From the NCBI GenBank assembly GCA_016787895.1, contig JAEUTN010000022.1, positions 62,001 to 126,000 of the forward strand: a DNA stretch of 64,000 nucleotides, given 5' to 3'. The notes beneath the pieces were generated by a model. The model did not search any database. It had not been told where the DNA came from and saw only the letters and a list, made by a program, of their open reading frames with translations. The position numbers were made by a program, and so were the translations under genes. This document shows, one piece after another, positions 16,490 to 25,342 of this stretch (within the stretch, counting starts at the first letter, position 1; every line of letters starts with the position of its first letter). This DNA comes from Bacteroidia bacterium (lineage in GTDB: Bacteria; Bacteroidota; Bacteroidia; B-17B0; Aurantibacillaceae).

Positions 16490-17588
16490 TACGATCTTGG
16501 CTTTACTTCTCTTTGTTTTGGTGGTGAATAACTGTTTTCCTCAATCCAAAGTGTACACATTTATTCAGGAGAATACTGTTGTGTATGAAAAAAGTGAATT
16601 TTACATTCAAAAAGTAATTGACGCCAGAGAGGATAAAACATCGATTGGCAGCATTTACAGTGCCGACAAACGCAAGAAGTACCCGGCAGACTTTAATCAA
16701 ACGCTTAGCAATTCGTTCCTGGAATTCTTTAAAAACACCTTCCCTGCCGCTAAACACAAGGCTCGTATCATCCTTTTGGTTTCGTACTTCAACATCGATC
16801 ACCGGCTTGGTGAAACGGCAAAGGATATTGGCTCTGCGGAAATGAAGGCGGAATATTTCCTTAACCGGAACGACACCTGCTTTTTTCTGGCTAATAGCCA
16901 TAAACGCATTGAAGAAACGTCGGAGGATGTGCAGCTAAGTCATCCGAACCGGATTAAACGTTTGCTTTTGCTCTCCCTGGCTGAAATGATTGACAGTTTA
17001 AAGTCATTTAACCGACAACCTTCAGAAAAGAGATCATTTTACAGTCTTGACGATCTTAAAAAACGAAGCCTGAGCAAAGAAGTGCAGGCCCGAAGACTTA
17101 GACAGGGCGAAAACACATTCCCAGAATTTTATTTCTTTCAAGCCGGTACCTATTACGCTTTTTCTCAAACCATATTGCAATTCGGACTTACCACTAATTT
17201 GGTATTGCAAATCAAAAAGGCACCGCAGTACCTCATTGGATTGAATGCCAACATCATGTTATTCGCCACACCAACGGATAATATCACCATTCCAACATCA
17301 GCAAGTTCCGAAGTTCTGAATTATGACCTCGGTATTAAACTATTAAAACAAGTCAAGAACAATTTTTTTTTAAACTTCAATCCTCAGGTTAACCTCGGTT
17401 ACGTGCAGGAAACAAACAATGGCAACCGAAAAAACATTCTGGGTATTGAATTGGATGCCGGAGTTTACCTCATTCCCCCTGCTGAAGAAGGCGTTTACAC
17501 AGGTCTTAACCTGTTTTACAGAAGCACCAATACCGAATTATTAGGAACATCATTCGGTCTTAAACTGGATTTAGGCTATCGCTTTTAA
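16473..17588 (+). CDS. Hypothetical exported protein, outer-membrane barrel-like C-terminus
   Basis: Not recognised by name. The 371-aa product has a signal peptide (about 1-24, ending CFPQ). A globular alpha/beta domain follows (about 25-180) with the segment IQKVIDAREDKTSIGSIYS. After a charged linker (about 190-215), the C-terminal half consists of alternating amphipathic strands and ends in GLKLDLGYRF with a terminal Phe, the usual outer-membrane insertion signal. It overlaps the queuosine transporter gene by 17 nt and is followed one base later by the rhomboid gene, so it is in one operon with both. Confidence 0.68.
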   Translation: MKTGPNTILALLLFVLVVNNCFPQSKVYTFIQENTVVYEKSEFYIQKVIDAREDKTSIGSIYSADKRKKYPADFNQTLSNSFLEFFKNTFPAAKHKARIILLVSYFNIDHRLGETAKDIGSAEMKAEYFLNRNDTCFFLANSHKRIEETSEDVQLSHPNRIKRLLLLSLAEMIDSLKSFNRQPSEKRSFYSLDDLKKRSLSKEVQARRLRQGENTFPEFYFFQAGTYYAFSQTILQFGLTTNLVLQIKKAPQYLIGLNANIMLFATPTDNITIPTSASSEVLNYDLGIKLLKQVKNNFFLNFNPQVNLGYVQETNNGNRKNILGIELDAGVYLIPPAEEGVYTGLNLFYRSTNTELLGTSFGLKLDLGYRF

Positions 17589-17589
17589 C

Positions 17590-18225
17590 ATGATTACGTA
17601 TACTTTGCTTGGAGTTATATTGGTGTTTTCGGTGTATTGTTTTAACAACAAAGAGAGCATGCACAAATACCTGTTTCATCCCTATTCCATTTACCACTTC
17701 AATCAACATTACCGCTTTTTAAGTCATGCTTTTATTCACGGCGACCTGTTTCATCTGGCCTTCAACTGCCTGGCCTTGTATAGTTTTGGCTTGACGCTGG
17801 AGGAACAGTACTTTGGCAACCCGGATGTGTTCGACCCCAAACTGGGTAAATTGTATTACCTGTTATTGTTCACCGGGGGTATTTATGCGGCATCCATTAC
17901 CGAATATTACAGAAACAGAAATAACCCGGATTATTCCTCTCTGGGTGCCAGTGGCGCCATTTCTTCCATCATGTTTTGTTTTATCATGATCAGTCCATTG
18001 AGCCGCATCTCTCTTTTTTTCTTTCCCATGCGGGGCTGGATAGCGGGCGTGTTATTACTTGGGGTGAGTTATTACCTCATCCGAAAGAAAAAAACAGGAA
18101 CCTATACAGATAACATCAGCCACGAATCCCACTTCTGGGGGGCTTTATTTGGAGTGGGATTTATTATTGTTTTAAAACCGGAAATTATCCGGCAATTCAT
18201 TGCGCAAATTCTGGCCAGCTTTTAG
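17590..18225 (+). CDS. Rhomboid family intramembrane serine protease
   Basis: A 211-aa protein with about six transmembrane helices. The catalytic Ser is in SSLGASGAISS (S121) and the partner His is in HFWGALFG (H181). The N-terminal conserved HAFIHGDLFHLAFNCLAL (HxxxHxxxN) provides the oxyanion and structural residues. It cleaves transmembrane substrates within the membrane; substrates are unknown. It begins 1 nt after the upstream gene's stop. Complete and apparently active. Confidence 0.93.
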   Translation: MITYTLLGVILVFSVYCFNNKESMHKYLFHPYSIYHFNQHYRFLSHAFIHGDLFHLAFNCLALYSFGLTLEEQYFGNPDVFDPKLGKLYYLLLFTGGIYAASITEYYRNRNNPDYSSLGASGAISSIMFCFIMISPLSRISLFFFPMRGWIAGVLLLGVSYYLIRKKKTGTYTDNISHESHFWGALFGVGFIIVLKPEIIRQFIAQILASF

Positions 18226-18231
18226 CCTTGC

Positions 18232-18624
18232 TTATTCGCCGAGAATTCGTTTGATATCGGGCCTGAAATAACCCACCGACTTCAGAATTTTTCCATCTTC
18301 ACGAAAAATAGGCTCACCGTTCTCATCCAGTTTGCTCATGTTGCTGCGGTGAATTTCATCGTAAATTTCTTCGATCTTGTGTTCAAGGCCATGCTTTAAA
18401 ATGGTACCGAATAAAATGTAGAGCTGATCGCCCAGGGCATCAGCTATCTCAACAATATCGTTGTTTTTACAGGCCTCGAGGTATTCTTCGTTTTCCTCTT
18501 TAATTAAATTGTAGCGAAGGGTGTATTCTTTTTCGTCAATCAACTGAATGCGTTCAGCATTGCCTATTTTGAAGGTGGTATGAAACTCTGCCACTGAATT
18601 AATCTTGTCTCTTAGCTTGCTCAT
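18232..18624 (-). CDS. MazG-like nucleoside triphosphate pyrophosphohydrolase
   Basis: A 130-aa all-alpha NTP pyrophosphatase (MazG/PRA-PH superfamily). The metal-binding helices are KEENEEYLEA (ExxEE-like) and EIADALGDQLYILFG (ExxD), which hydrolyse an NTP to NMP and PPi. It is small and single-domain, like phage and house-cleaning MazG-type proteins. The start codon overlaps the ompH stop by 4 nt, so the two are translationally coupled. Substrate is unassigned; phosphoribosyl-ATP is less likely because no his genes are near. Confidence 0.82.
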   Translation of the reverse strand: MSKLRDKINSVAEFHTTFKIGNAERIQLIDEKEYTLRYNLIKEENEEYLEACKNNDIVEIADALGDQLYILFGTILKHGLEHKIEEIYDEIHRSNMSKLDENGEPIFREDGKILKSVGYFRPDIKRILGE

Positions 18625-19277
18625 TTCTTTCGGGTGGTTTTGCGTTGTTTGTATTCATTATTGATTTCACGAATCACCTCATCCGTTACTTCGAGTGTTG
18701 AGTTGCCCAACAACAAGGTAGGTACGGCTTCACTGTATGAGAGAATGTAATCGTAACGCCCGTCATTCCATCGTAACAACAATTCCCTTACCGTTTTTTG
18801 AAAACTTTCGTTTTTACGGTTCATGTCCATGGTCAATTGGTCCATTTGCAATTGTTTATTTTGGGCTTCCTGCTCTATTGCCTGAATTTCCCTGGCTTTG
18901 GCTTCCATTTCGCTTTTGGGAGCGATGCCGCCTTTTTGAAGCAACTGAAATTCTTCTACTTTGTTCTGGTACTTCATGTTCAGACCCTCCATGCTTGCTT
19001 CAATACTTTCTTTGCGGCGTTTGGATTCAGAAACCAGGTCTGAAATTTCCAGACTCTCCTCATTTAAGCGGTCGATGTTTACGTAGGCAATTTTACCGGT
19101 TGGGGCAGTTGCTGCCTGTTTTATTGCCTGCACCGGCCCTTTTGCAGGAACCAAGGTGTTCTCTTTTTTTGTTTCCGCGGTACTCCCATCTTCAGGCGCG
19201 CTGGCGTAAACTTTATAAAACAAAAAAGCTACGGCAATTACAAGCAAAGCATTCAGGGAAATCAATAATTTGTTCAT
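18621..19277 (-). CDS. OmpH/Skp family periplasmic chaperone
   Basis: A 218-aa protein with an N-terminal hydrophobic signal or anchor (about 1-20), then the conserved GKIAYVNIDRLNEES strand and a long coiled coil (about 100-170, rich in Glu/Lys/Gln/Met). A final small domain (YDYILSYSEAVPTLLLGN...EVTDEVIREIN) closes the protein. This is the Skp/OmpH layout, which holds unfolded outer-membrane proteins in the periplasm. The Pro/Ala linker (about 28-60) suggests it stays membrane tethered. It is driven by the box at 19293-19300. Confidence 0.88.
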   Translation of the reverse strand: MNKLLISLNALLVIAVAFLFYKVYASAPEDGSTAETKKENTLVPAKGPVQAIKQAATAPTGKIAYVNIDRLNEESLEISDLVSESKRRKESIEASMEGLNMKYQNKVEEFQLLQKGGIAPKSEMEAKAREIQAIEQEAQNKQLQMDQLTMDMNRKNESFQKTVRELLLRWNDGRYDYILSYSEAVPTLLLGNSTLEVTDEVIREINNEYKQRKTTRKK

Positions 19278-19292
19278 GAATTAAAATTTGCA

Positions 19293-19300
19293 CAAATATA
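19293..19300 (-). promoter_or_regulatory. -7 box TATATTTG of ompH
   Basis: Perfect TAnnTTTG on the minus strand, 15 nt before ATG 19277. Confidence 0.6.
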
Positions 19301-19316
19301 GAGATTTGAAATTGTG

Positions 19317-20459
19317 CTAGTAAAGGAATTTACTGCGGGGAAGCACTACCATGCTAATTTCCTCGGCGCCTTTACCCGATTGGTTGAGCAAATACTTATT
19401 CACCTGTTGAAACACCAAACGGTGAGGGAAACATTCGGCGTGAAATTCACTTTCGCTCCAGGCCTTGTAATCCAGGGTGTAATTAAAATTTTCATGACGG
19501 CAGAATTTTTTGATTGGTTCAGGAAGACCGGTATAAGCCGATTCGCTCAGCGTGATGTGAACGCTCAGGTTGTTGCCGCTTTTCAGATTGGAGGACAGGT
19601 AATCGGGCCATAAACCACTTCGGTTAAAAAAAGGAAAAACAAGAAACAGCAGTAAAACCGGATAAAAGGCCGGTTTTTGGAGCAAAGTGAGTGGTGAAAA
19701 ATACCGTTGTTTGATTTTACCGGAAAACAATAAAAACAACATGCAAATAAAACTCAGGTTTGACACCCAAAGCGCATAGCTGTTTTCACCAATGAATGGA
19801 AAAAGAAGCACGATTAACAAAAGATGAACAAGGCTCATGAAAGCGATGGCAAGGAAACGTATTGACTCGACAGAAAGTGCAAGTCCTGAAAAAATAAACA
19901 AAAAGGGAACTACCTTTCCGGTATTAACGACAAAAGTGAATTGCCTTTCGCTCATGATGCGGCTGAGGGGGAAAACAATCTCCCGATAAGCGCTTTGAAC
20001 AAAATCAGGATTCAGCATGCTGATTCCTGAAAAAAAATACACAGAGGCCAAAACAAACTGCAACACCACAAAAAAGGAGGTATAAGTATTCGGATTATCT
20101 ACCCGGCCATTGTAAAACAACAGGACCAGGAGCATGGCCGAATACAGATAAAACCAGGGTTGTAAACGGTTCAGGTCCAAACTCACCAAAAGAAAGGAAA
20201 GCAGCAGGGATAGAAAAAGAAACAACCTTGGGAATTTGGAAAATAAGGCGGCAAACCAAAAGAACACCAGCAGAAAAAACAAAATCCAATGCAGATACAG
20301 GGGCGCCACTGCCCATTCCCAAAGAGGAGCCAAAGGAAAATCCCTTGCCCCTGACCATAAACTGAAACTGAAAAATACCGACGCCAGCAAGGATAAAAGT
20401 AAAACGGACTTCAGCAAAGCCAGGCGTTGCGGTATGTTTAAACGTAATCCTTCAATCAT
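19317..20459 (-). CDS. Polytopic membrane protein of unknown function
   Basis: A 380-aa protein with about nine hydrophobic helices over residues 15-300, followed by a soluble C-terminal tail of about 80 residues containing CRHENFNYTLDYKAWSE. The layout (a helix bundle with NPNTYTSFFVVLQFVLASVYFFSGISMLNPDF-type segments) recalls HTTM/DoxX-like proteins, but the key carboxylase residues are not evident. I leave it unassigned. Its start overlaps the stop of the NlpC/P60 gene by 8 nt, so the two form a transcription unit. Confidence 0.7.
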   Translation of the reverse strand: MIEGLRLNIPQRLALLKSVLLLSLLASVFFSFSLWSGARDFPLAPLWEWAVAPLYLHWILFFLLVFFWFAALFSKFPRLFLFLSLLLSFLLVSLDLNRLQPWFYLYSAMLLVLLFYNGRVDNPNTYTSFFVVLQFVLASVYFFSGISMLNPDFVQSAYREIVFPLSRIMSERQFTFVVNTGKVVPFLFIFSGLALSVESIRFLAIAFMSLVHLLLIVLLFPFIGENSYALWVSNLSFICMLFLLFSGKIKQRYFSPLTLLQKPAFYPVLLLFLVFPFFNRSGLWPDYLSSNLKSGNNLSVHITLSESAYTGLPEPIKKFCRHENFNYTLDYKAWSESEFHAECFPHRLVFQQVNKYLLNQSGKGAEEISMVVLPRSKFLY

Positions 20460-21027
20460 GCGTTTTTACTCTTCCTGCACTGTGAAAATACTTTTTGTAA
20501 TAGGCTTCATCCAGACTACTCACAATTACGCCTTTGCTGGTGCTGGCATGCACAAAATACCCGCCCTTCAGCAAAACGCCTATGTGTGAAACATAGGACA
20601 CATTGATTTTAAAAAATACCAGGTCGCCTTCTTTCGCTCTTTGTAAACTGATTTTTTCAACACTCTTATAAATATCAGCTGCATTGCCCAGCAGTTTTTG
20701 ATGGTACACCTCTTCATATAAAATGTTGGTAAAACAGGAACAATCTACTCCTGATTTTTTGCACCCTCCGTATTTATATGGTACGCCGTACCAATCCTGA
20801 ATAAACGAATACAACTCGCTTTTTTTTATTTCTTTGGAGGAGAGGCCCAGAACCCGCTCCAAATCAGAGCCCGAGGATTTTGAGCTTACCTGATGCGGTT
20901 TCTTTTTTTGGGGGTGCGTGGTTTTTTTTTGAACTACCGGCTCAGGTGATTTCTGTTTTGATTTGCAGGAATGCAGAAACAAAGCAACAACTGCAAGAGT
21001 TGAACAAAAAACCAGACGAAAAATCAT
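20452..21027 (-). CDS. NlpC/P60 (C40) family lipoprotein peptidase
   Basis: A 191-aa peptidoglycan endopeptidase candidate. The signal peptide ends in a lipobox (FLHSC, Cys at about 21), followed by a basic, Lys/Gln/Ser-rich linker (22-55). The catalytic domain has the Cys in GGCKKSGVDCSCFTN (about residue 97), the strand GDLVFFKINVSYVSHIGVLL with the catalytic His, and YFVHAS. The usual DCSGF reads DCSCF here, with an extra Cys where Gly is normal. It probably cuts gamma-D-Glu-diaminopimelate bonds. Confidence 0.88.
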   Translation of the reverse strand: MIFRLVFCSTLAVVALFLHSCKSKQKSPEPVVQKKTTHPQKKKPHQVSSKSSGSDLERVLGLSSKEIKKSELYSFIQDWYGVPYKYGGCKKSGVDCSCFTNILYEEVYHQKLLGNAADIYKSVEKISLQRAKEGDLVFFKINVSYVSHIGVLLKGGYFVHASTSKGVIVSSLDEAYYKKYFHSAGRVKTHD

Positions 21028-21212
21028 TGTGTTGAAGGTAATTCCATCCTTCAGGTGAATTCAACAAATTCAAAACCAATTATATACATTAGGATGTTAA
21101 TTACCTTACTGCCTGCGTCCAAAAAAGGACCTTGTGATGAGAGAACTTCGTTAAGAACTCAGGCTTTTGGGCGAAAAAATTATTCCTACATTTAAATTTT
21201 GAACGTTTAAAC

Positions 21213-23306
21213 ATGGAAGATATATCTCTAAAAGCCAATCCATTGAAAACAAAAATCCCGCCAGAATTGCTGAAGAAAGCGTACGAGTTGATGTTCACTG
21301 CCAAATGCATGAGCGATTTGTTTGAAGCCAATAAAGAAATCACCGCAAAATACGTGCATGCCACCAGCAGAGGACACGAGGCCGTACAACTGGCGCTGGC
21401 TTTGCAGCTGCTTCCACAGGATTTTCTGAGCGCGTATTACCGGGACGACAGCATATTGCTTGGCATCGGCCTCAGGCCGTTTGACCTGATGCTGCAACTT
21501 TTGGCCAAACGCAATGATCCTTTTTCCGGGGGAAGAACCTATTATTCCCATCCCAGTCTTCGACGTGATGATATGCCAAAAATTCCTCACCAATCGAGCG
21601 CAACGGGTATGCAGGCCATTCCAACCACCGGCATAGCCATGGGTTTGCAGTACCTCGAAAAAAACGGCATGCACCTGAACACCAAATCGGATAATCCTGT
21701 TGCCGTATGTTCATTGGGGGATGCCAGTTGTACCGAAGGGGAAGTGGCAGAGGCCTTTCAAATGGCCACTTTAAAACAACTCCCTATACTTTATTTTGTA
21801 CAGGACAATGAGTGGGACATTTCAGCCCACGCGCCGGAATTTCGTTCACAGGATATCAGTGAATACGCAAGAGGTTTTAAGGGTCTTGAAGTGCACAGCA
21901 TCGACGGAACAGATTTTATTTTGAGTTACAATACCATCAAAGAATGCCTTCATAAAATCCGCACCCAACGAAAACCCCTTTTGATTCACGCCAAAGTGCC
22001 TCTGCTGAATCACCACACCAGCGGGGTGCGTAAAGAATGGTACCGCGACGATCTGGAAGAAGCCGCTAAACGGGATCCTTTGCCCCGGTTGAGAAATCAA
22101 CTCATCATTGCCGGAGTAGAGGCCAACGAAATCAAAGCCATAGAAGAAAGGGCCAAAAACCGGGTAGATGAGGATTATCAGCTCGCTCTTGCGGAAGAAG
22201 ATCCAAAACCTGAAGACCTGTTCACACATGAGTTTGCTCCAACACCGGTTACCGAAGAAAAAGGCACAAGAGCGCCTGCAGGCAAGGCAACCACAGTGAT
22301 GGTTGACAGCGCCTTGTTTGCAATTCGTGAACTCATGAGCAAACACCCTGAATGTTTGTTGTACGGTCAGGATGTAGGTGCACGGCTTGGAGGTGTATTC
22401 CGGGAAGCCGCCACTTTGGCGCAGCAATTTGGAAATCACAGGGTTTTTAACACACCCATCCAGGAGGCGTTTATTGTAGGTTCGACAGTTGGCATGAGTG
22501 CTGTTGGTTTAAAACCCATTGTTGAGGTGCAGTTTGCCGATTACATCTGGCCGGGCTTAAATCAATTGTTCACCGAAGTGAGCCGCAGTTGTTATTTAAC
22601 CAATGGAAAATGGCCGGTGAGCATGATTCTGCGCGTGCCAATAGGGGCCTATGGCAGCGGTGGACCTTACCACTCCAGCTCCGTGGAGAGTGTGTTGACC
22701 AACATCAGGGGCATTAAAATCGCTTATCCAAGCACAGGTGCGGATTTGAAAGGTTTAATGAAAGCCGCGTATTATGACCCCAATCCGGTGGTGATGTTAG
22801 AACACAAAGGCTTATATTGGAGCAAGATCAAAGGCACAGAAGATGCCAAAACCATTGAACCCGACGAGGAGTATATAATTCCTTTTGGAAAATCACGTTT
22901 GGTGCTGGAAGCTGACGCACAACACATCAGCTCAGGGAAAAGCATTTGTATTGTTACCTACGGTATGGGTGTGTATTGGGCCAAGGCTGCTGCAAAACAC
23001 TTTGAGGGAAGAATTGAAATTCTTGATCTCAGAACATTAGCGCCGCTTGATGAAGAAGGTGTTTTTGAGAGCGCCCGTAAACACGGTAAGGTAATGGTAT
23101 TAACGGAAGAGCCAGTTCACAATGGCTTTGCGCAAAGTGTTGCAGCAAGGATAAATCAAAATTGTTTTCAAAAACTGGATGCACCGGTGATGGTAATTGG
23201 TTCTGAAAACTTACCGGCTATCCCATTAAATTCCATTTTAGAATCCACCATGTTACCCAATGCTGAAAAGGTAAAAACGGCTATTGAGGAACTTTTGAAT
23301 TACTAA
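21213..23306 (+). CDS. Fused 2-oxoacid dehydrogenase E1 alpha/beta
   Basis: A 697-aa thiamine-diphosphate enzyme with both E1 subunits in one chain, an arrangement common in Bacteroidota. The alpha part (about 1-330) has ATSRGHEAVQLALALQL, YYRDDSILLGIG, and the ThDP motif GDASCTEGEVAEAFQMA ending in FVQDNEWDIS. The beta part (about 360-697) has LYGQDVGARLGGVFREA, NTPIQEAFIVGSTVGMS, PIVEVQFADYIWPGLNQL and RVPIGAYGSGGPYHS. It most resembles the branched-chain 2-oxoisovalerate E1, but pyruvate cannot be excluded. No E2 or E3 gene adjoins. A TACATTTA box (21187-21194) is a possible promoter. Confidence 0.92.
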   Translation: MEDISLKANPLKTKIPPELLKKAYELMFTAKCMSDLFEANKEITAKYVHATSRGHEAVQLALALQLLPQDFLSAYYRDDSILLGIGLRPFDLMLQLLAKRNDPFSGGRTYYSHPSLRRDDMPKIPHQSSATGMQAIPTTGIAMGLQYLEKNGMHLNTKSDNPVAVCSLGDASCTEGEVAEAFQMATLKQLPILYFVQDNEWDISAHAPEFRSQDISEYARGFKGLEVHSIDGTDFILSYNTIKECLHKIRTQRKPLLIHAKVPLLNHHTSGVRKEWYRDDLEEAAKRDPLPRLRNQLIIAGVEANEIKAIEERAKNRVDEDYQLALAEEDPKPEDLFTHEFAPTPVTEEKGTRAPAGKATTVMVDSALFAIRELMSKHPECLLYGQDVGARLGGVFREAATLAQQFGNHRVFNTPIQEAFIVGSTVGMSAVGLKPIVEVQFADYIWPGLNQLFTEVSRSCYLTNGKWPVSMILRVPIGAYGSGGPYHSSSVESVLTNIRGIKIAYPSTGADLKGLMKAAYYDPNPVVMLEHKGLYWSKIKGTEDAKTIEPDEEYIIPFGKSRLVLEADAQHISSGKSICIVTYGMGVYWAKAAAKHFEGRIEILDLRTLAPLDEEGVFESARKHGKVMVLTEEPVHNGFAQSVAARINQNCFQKLDAPVMVIGSENLPAIPLNSILESTMLPNAEKVKTAIEELLNY

Positions 23307-23310
23307 AACC

Positions 23311-23826
23311 ATGTTCAGACTGTTATTTTTTGTATTGACTTTTATTCTGTTTACAGGGTCCTCACTCCATCAGCTGAATAATCAAACCAAACCCAAATCC
23401 TCAGCCTGCGGCGAAACACCCGAACTGAACAAAAAAATTCTCACATACGTCAAAGCTAATATGGGCAAACGTCTGGGCAATGGTGAATGCTGGGATGTAG
23501 TGGCAGGGGCCTTAAATTATGTAGGTGCCAAATGGGATAAAAAATTCAACTTTGGTAAATTGGTGGATTACAAAAAAGACTGCGTTTTTCCCGGCGACAT
23601 CATACAACTGAATGACGCCATGATGCATGATGAGCCCGTAAAAGGGGTTCATGTGTACGACGAATACCCTCAGCATTCGGCCATTATACTGGAGGTTAAA
23701 AACACACAGGAATATATTTTAGCCGATCAGAATTTTGGCTTAGGCAAAAACAAACTCAACACCCACCCCATCAATTTGAAAAAGCTCACCAAGGGAACTG
23801 TTAAGGTGTACAGGCCTGTAAAATGA
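23311..23826 (+). CDS. Secreted CHAP/papain-like protein
   Basis: A 171-aa exported protein with a signal peptide (about 1-19). The mature domain has GNGECWDVVAGALNYVGA (Cys at about residue 54), GDIIQLNDA, and a downstream His in QHSAIILEV followed by ADQNFG. This Cys...His...Asn/Asp order fits the CHAP/NlpC papain-like fold, though it is divergent, and activity is inferred rather than shown. It begins 4 nt after the E1 gene and so is probably cotranscribed, which is an odd pairing of metabolism and cell-surface function. Confidence 0.7.
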   Translation: MFRLLFFVLTFILFTGSSLHQLNNQTKPKSSACGETPELNKKILTYVKANMGKRLGNGECWDVVAGALNYVGAKWDKKFNFGKLVDYKKDCVFPGDIIQLNDAMMHDEPVKGVHVYDEYPQHSAIILEVKNTQEYILADQNFGLGKNKLNTHPINLKKLTKGTVKVYRPVK

Positions 23827-23941
23827 GTTAAATTCCTGTATTGGGCCCAACAAGCTTATTCCCCTATCCTCCTTTTCCGGAGGTTCAGCGATGCTTTCGC
23901 AAAGTCCATCTAAAAGATCGGGACGGCGTTGAAGGATAAAC

Positions 23942-23949
23942 TACCTTTA
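23942..23949 (+). promoter_or_regulatory. Candidate -7 box TACCTTTA
   Basis: TAnnTTTA 30 nt before ATG 23980. The preceding stretch 23845-23880 contains a CCTCC...GGAGG inverted repeat that may be the terminator of the E1 unit. Confidence 0.4.
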
Positions 23950-23979
23950 GGCTTAAGCTTCATCAAGCATTCAAATCAA

Positions 23980-24369
23980 ATGTCTGGCACTTCTCTTTAT
24001 CTGGTTATTGGTATTCTGGCCACTTTTACTGCGTTTTTTCTCATCCGTTTTAAACTTGAAAGAAAAGCCCAATCTAAACTGCTGTTAAAGTATGAAGATT
24101 TGCTAAAACCCATGTTGGCGGAAAAAAAAATCCATCTAAAAGAAAGCAACCTGAGGCAACTCATCATTAATTACCGTGAAGCCAAAACACTTACCACGTT
24201 TGCACTCTATGAAAGTGAGAACAAACTTTTTGTGACCTGGGCTCACAATAGCACGCACTTAGGAAACAGAGGGAAGGAGTGGTGTTTTCAACAAGATGGT
24301 GATCAGCAAATCATGCGTCATCAAATCCAAAAGGACATTGAAGGCTACCTGAAGCAGGTCAGAAATTAA
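23980..24369 (+). CDS. Hypothetical membrane-anchored protein, 129 aa
   Basis: Not recognised. From ATG 23980 the protein starts with one hydrophobic helix (about residues 4-22, LYLVIGILATFTAFFLI). A charged helix and a small alpha/beta domain (about 60-129) containing TLTTFALYESENKLFVTWAH and GKEWCFQQDGDQQIM follow. A longer start (TTG 23929) is possible, but it would include the TACCTTTA box and place charged residues before the anchor. It stands alone between the E1 unit and the FMN reductase gene. Confidence 0.6.
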   Translation: MSGTSLYLVIGILATFTAFFLIRFKLERKAQSKLLLKYEDLLKPMLAEKKIHLKESNLRQLIINYREAKTLTTFALYESENKLFVTWAHNSTHLGNRGKEWCFQQDGDQQIMRHQIQKDIEGYLKQVRN

Positions 24370-24465
24370 TTTCAACTTTCGTTTTTGGTCTTTATCCTTT
24401 TTGGGTCAAGCGAACGATTTTATTTAATGCCTAGAAAAACACTGTGACCCGGCAACTTTTTACTC

Positions 24466-24473
24466 TACCTTTA
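24466..24473 (+). promoter_or_regulatory. -7 box TACCTTTA of the FMN reductase gene
   Basis: TAnnTTTA 32 nt before ATG 24506. Confidence 0.45.
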
Positions 24474-24505
24474 TCTTCACATTTATTTCTTTAAGCACCA
24501 TCAAA

Positions 24506-25063
24506 ATGAAAATTGCCATTCTCTCTGCAAGTGTAAGAACAGGCCGGAACAGCCACAGAGTTGCCTTGTTTTTTAAGGCCTACCTGGAAAACAACACGCC
24601 GGCAGTAGTTGAAATTCTGGATTTGCAGCAGTATCAATTTCCCATTTTTGAAGAGCGGCTTAAATTTCAAAAAACACCTTCGGCGCAAACCCTTGAATTT
24701 GCCGATAAAATTAAATCAGCAGAGGGTGTTATAATCGTAACGCCTGAATACAATGGAGGTTACCCGGCCAGCCTAAAAAACGTGATCGACTTACTGAGTG
24801 ATGAATGGAAACGCAAACCGACAGCCATCTCAACAGTTTCAACAGGGGGTTTTGCGGGCATGAACGTAATTACTTCTTTGCAGTATTCGCTATGGAAAAT
24901 TCAAGCCTGGACCGTGCCTGCCCTGTTTCCTGTGCCAAAGGTGAATGAAGCTTATGATGAGCAAGGCCAGCCATCAGACAAAGCTGGTTCAGAAAAAAGG
25001 GCAAAGGTGTTTGTTGATGAATTGTTGTGGTGTATTGAAGCCAAAAGCAGGATGAATGGCTGA
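24506..25063 (+). CDS. NAD(P)H-dependent FMN reductase
   Basis: A 185-aa flavodoxin-fold protein. The phosphate-binding loop is SASVRTGRNSHRVALFF near the N-terminus and the flavin-contact motif is TPEYNGGYPASLKNVIDLL (about 75-93). A further conserved turn is STGGFAGM. Relatives (YieF/ChrR/azoreductase type) reduce quinones, chromate or azo dyes with NAD(P)H. The physiological substrate is unknown. It is monocistronic and followed by a repeat-rich noncoding stretch and tRNA-Asn. Confidence 0.9.
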   Translation: MKIAILSASVRTGRNSHRVALFFKAYLENNTPAVVEILDLQQYQFPIFEERLKFQKTPSAQTLEFADKIKSAEGVIIVTPEYNGGYPASLKNVIDLLSDEWKRKPTAISTVSTGGFAGMNVITSLQYSLWKIQAWTVPALFPVPKVNEAYDEQGQPSDKAGSEKRAKVFVDELLWCIEAKSRMNG

Positions 25064-25110
25064 ACGCCTGTTTGCACGTGAGTCAAGAACATATGTCCGT
25101 CCCACCCGGG

Positions 25111-25170
25111 CCAGGGTTCGAGCCCAGAAGATGAAAAATGCATAAATAAAAAAGAGTGATCGCTCTCGAC
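25111..25170 (+). repeat. 60-bp direct repeat, copy A (tRNA T-arm-like)
   Basis: Begins CCAGGGTTCGAGCCCAGAAG, which resembles a tRNA T-arm, then an A/T-rich stretch with AAATAAAAAAGAG and ends TGATCGCTCTCG. Copy B lies exactly 150 bp downstream. The region 25064-25342 has no convincing gene. Between the copies a perfect AGTCC-TTC-GGACT hairpin occurs at about 25223-25236. Confidence 0.8.
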
Positions 25171-25260
25171 ACAAGCAGCACGTTTTGCCTCTGCACTTGC
25201 TCGCTCAAAGCCCACTCCATAGGAGTCCTTCGGACTGGGAGCTTTGCCGTCCATTCTGGA

Positions 25261-25320
25261 CCAGGGTTCGAGCCCAGGAGATACAAACCTTATAAATAAA
25301 AAAAGAGTGATCGCTCTCGC
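25261..25320 (+). repeat. 60-bp direct repeat, copy B (tRNA T-arm-like)
   Basis: Begins CCAGGGTTCGAGCCCAGGAG and ends TGATCGCTCTCG, matching copy A at nearly all positions with the same internal A-tract. It lies 22 bp from the 3' end of tRNA-Asn, whose own T-arm carries the related sequence TTCGAGCCCAGGAG. Confidence 0.8.
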
Positions 25321-25342
25321 TCTCACTCTCTGTACTTTTTTG

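Noticed and set aside
24952..25326. Minus-strand open frame running through the tRNA-adjacent repeats
   Set aside because: Its product is a read-through of the two duplicated T-arm-like repeats and the 3' end of the FMN reductase gene; no domain is recognisable.
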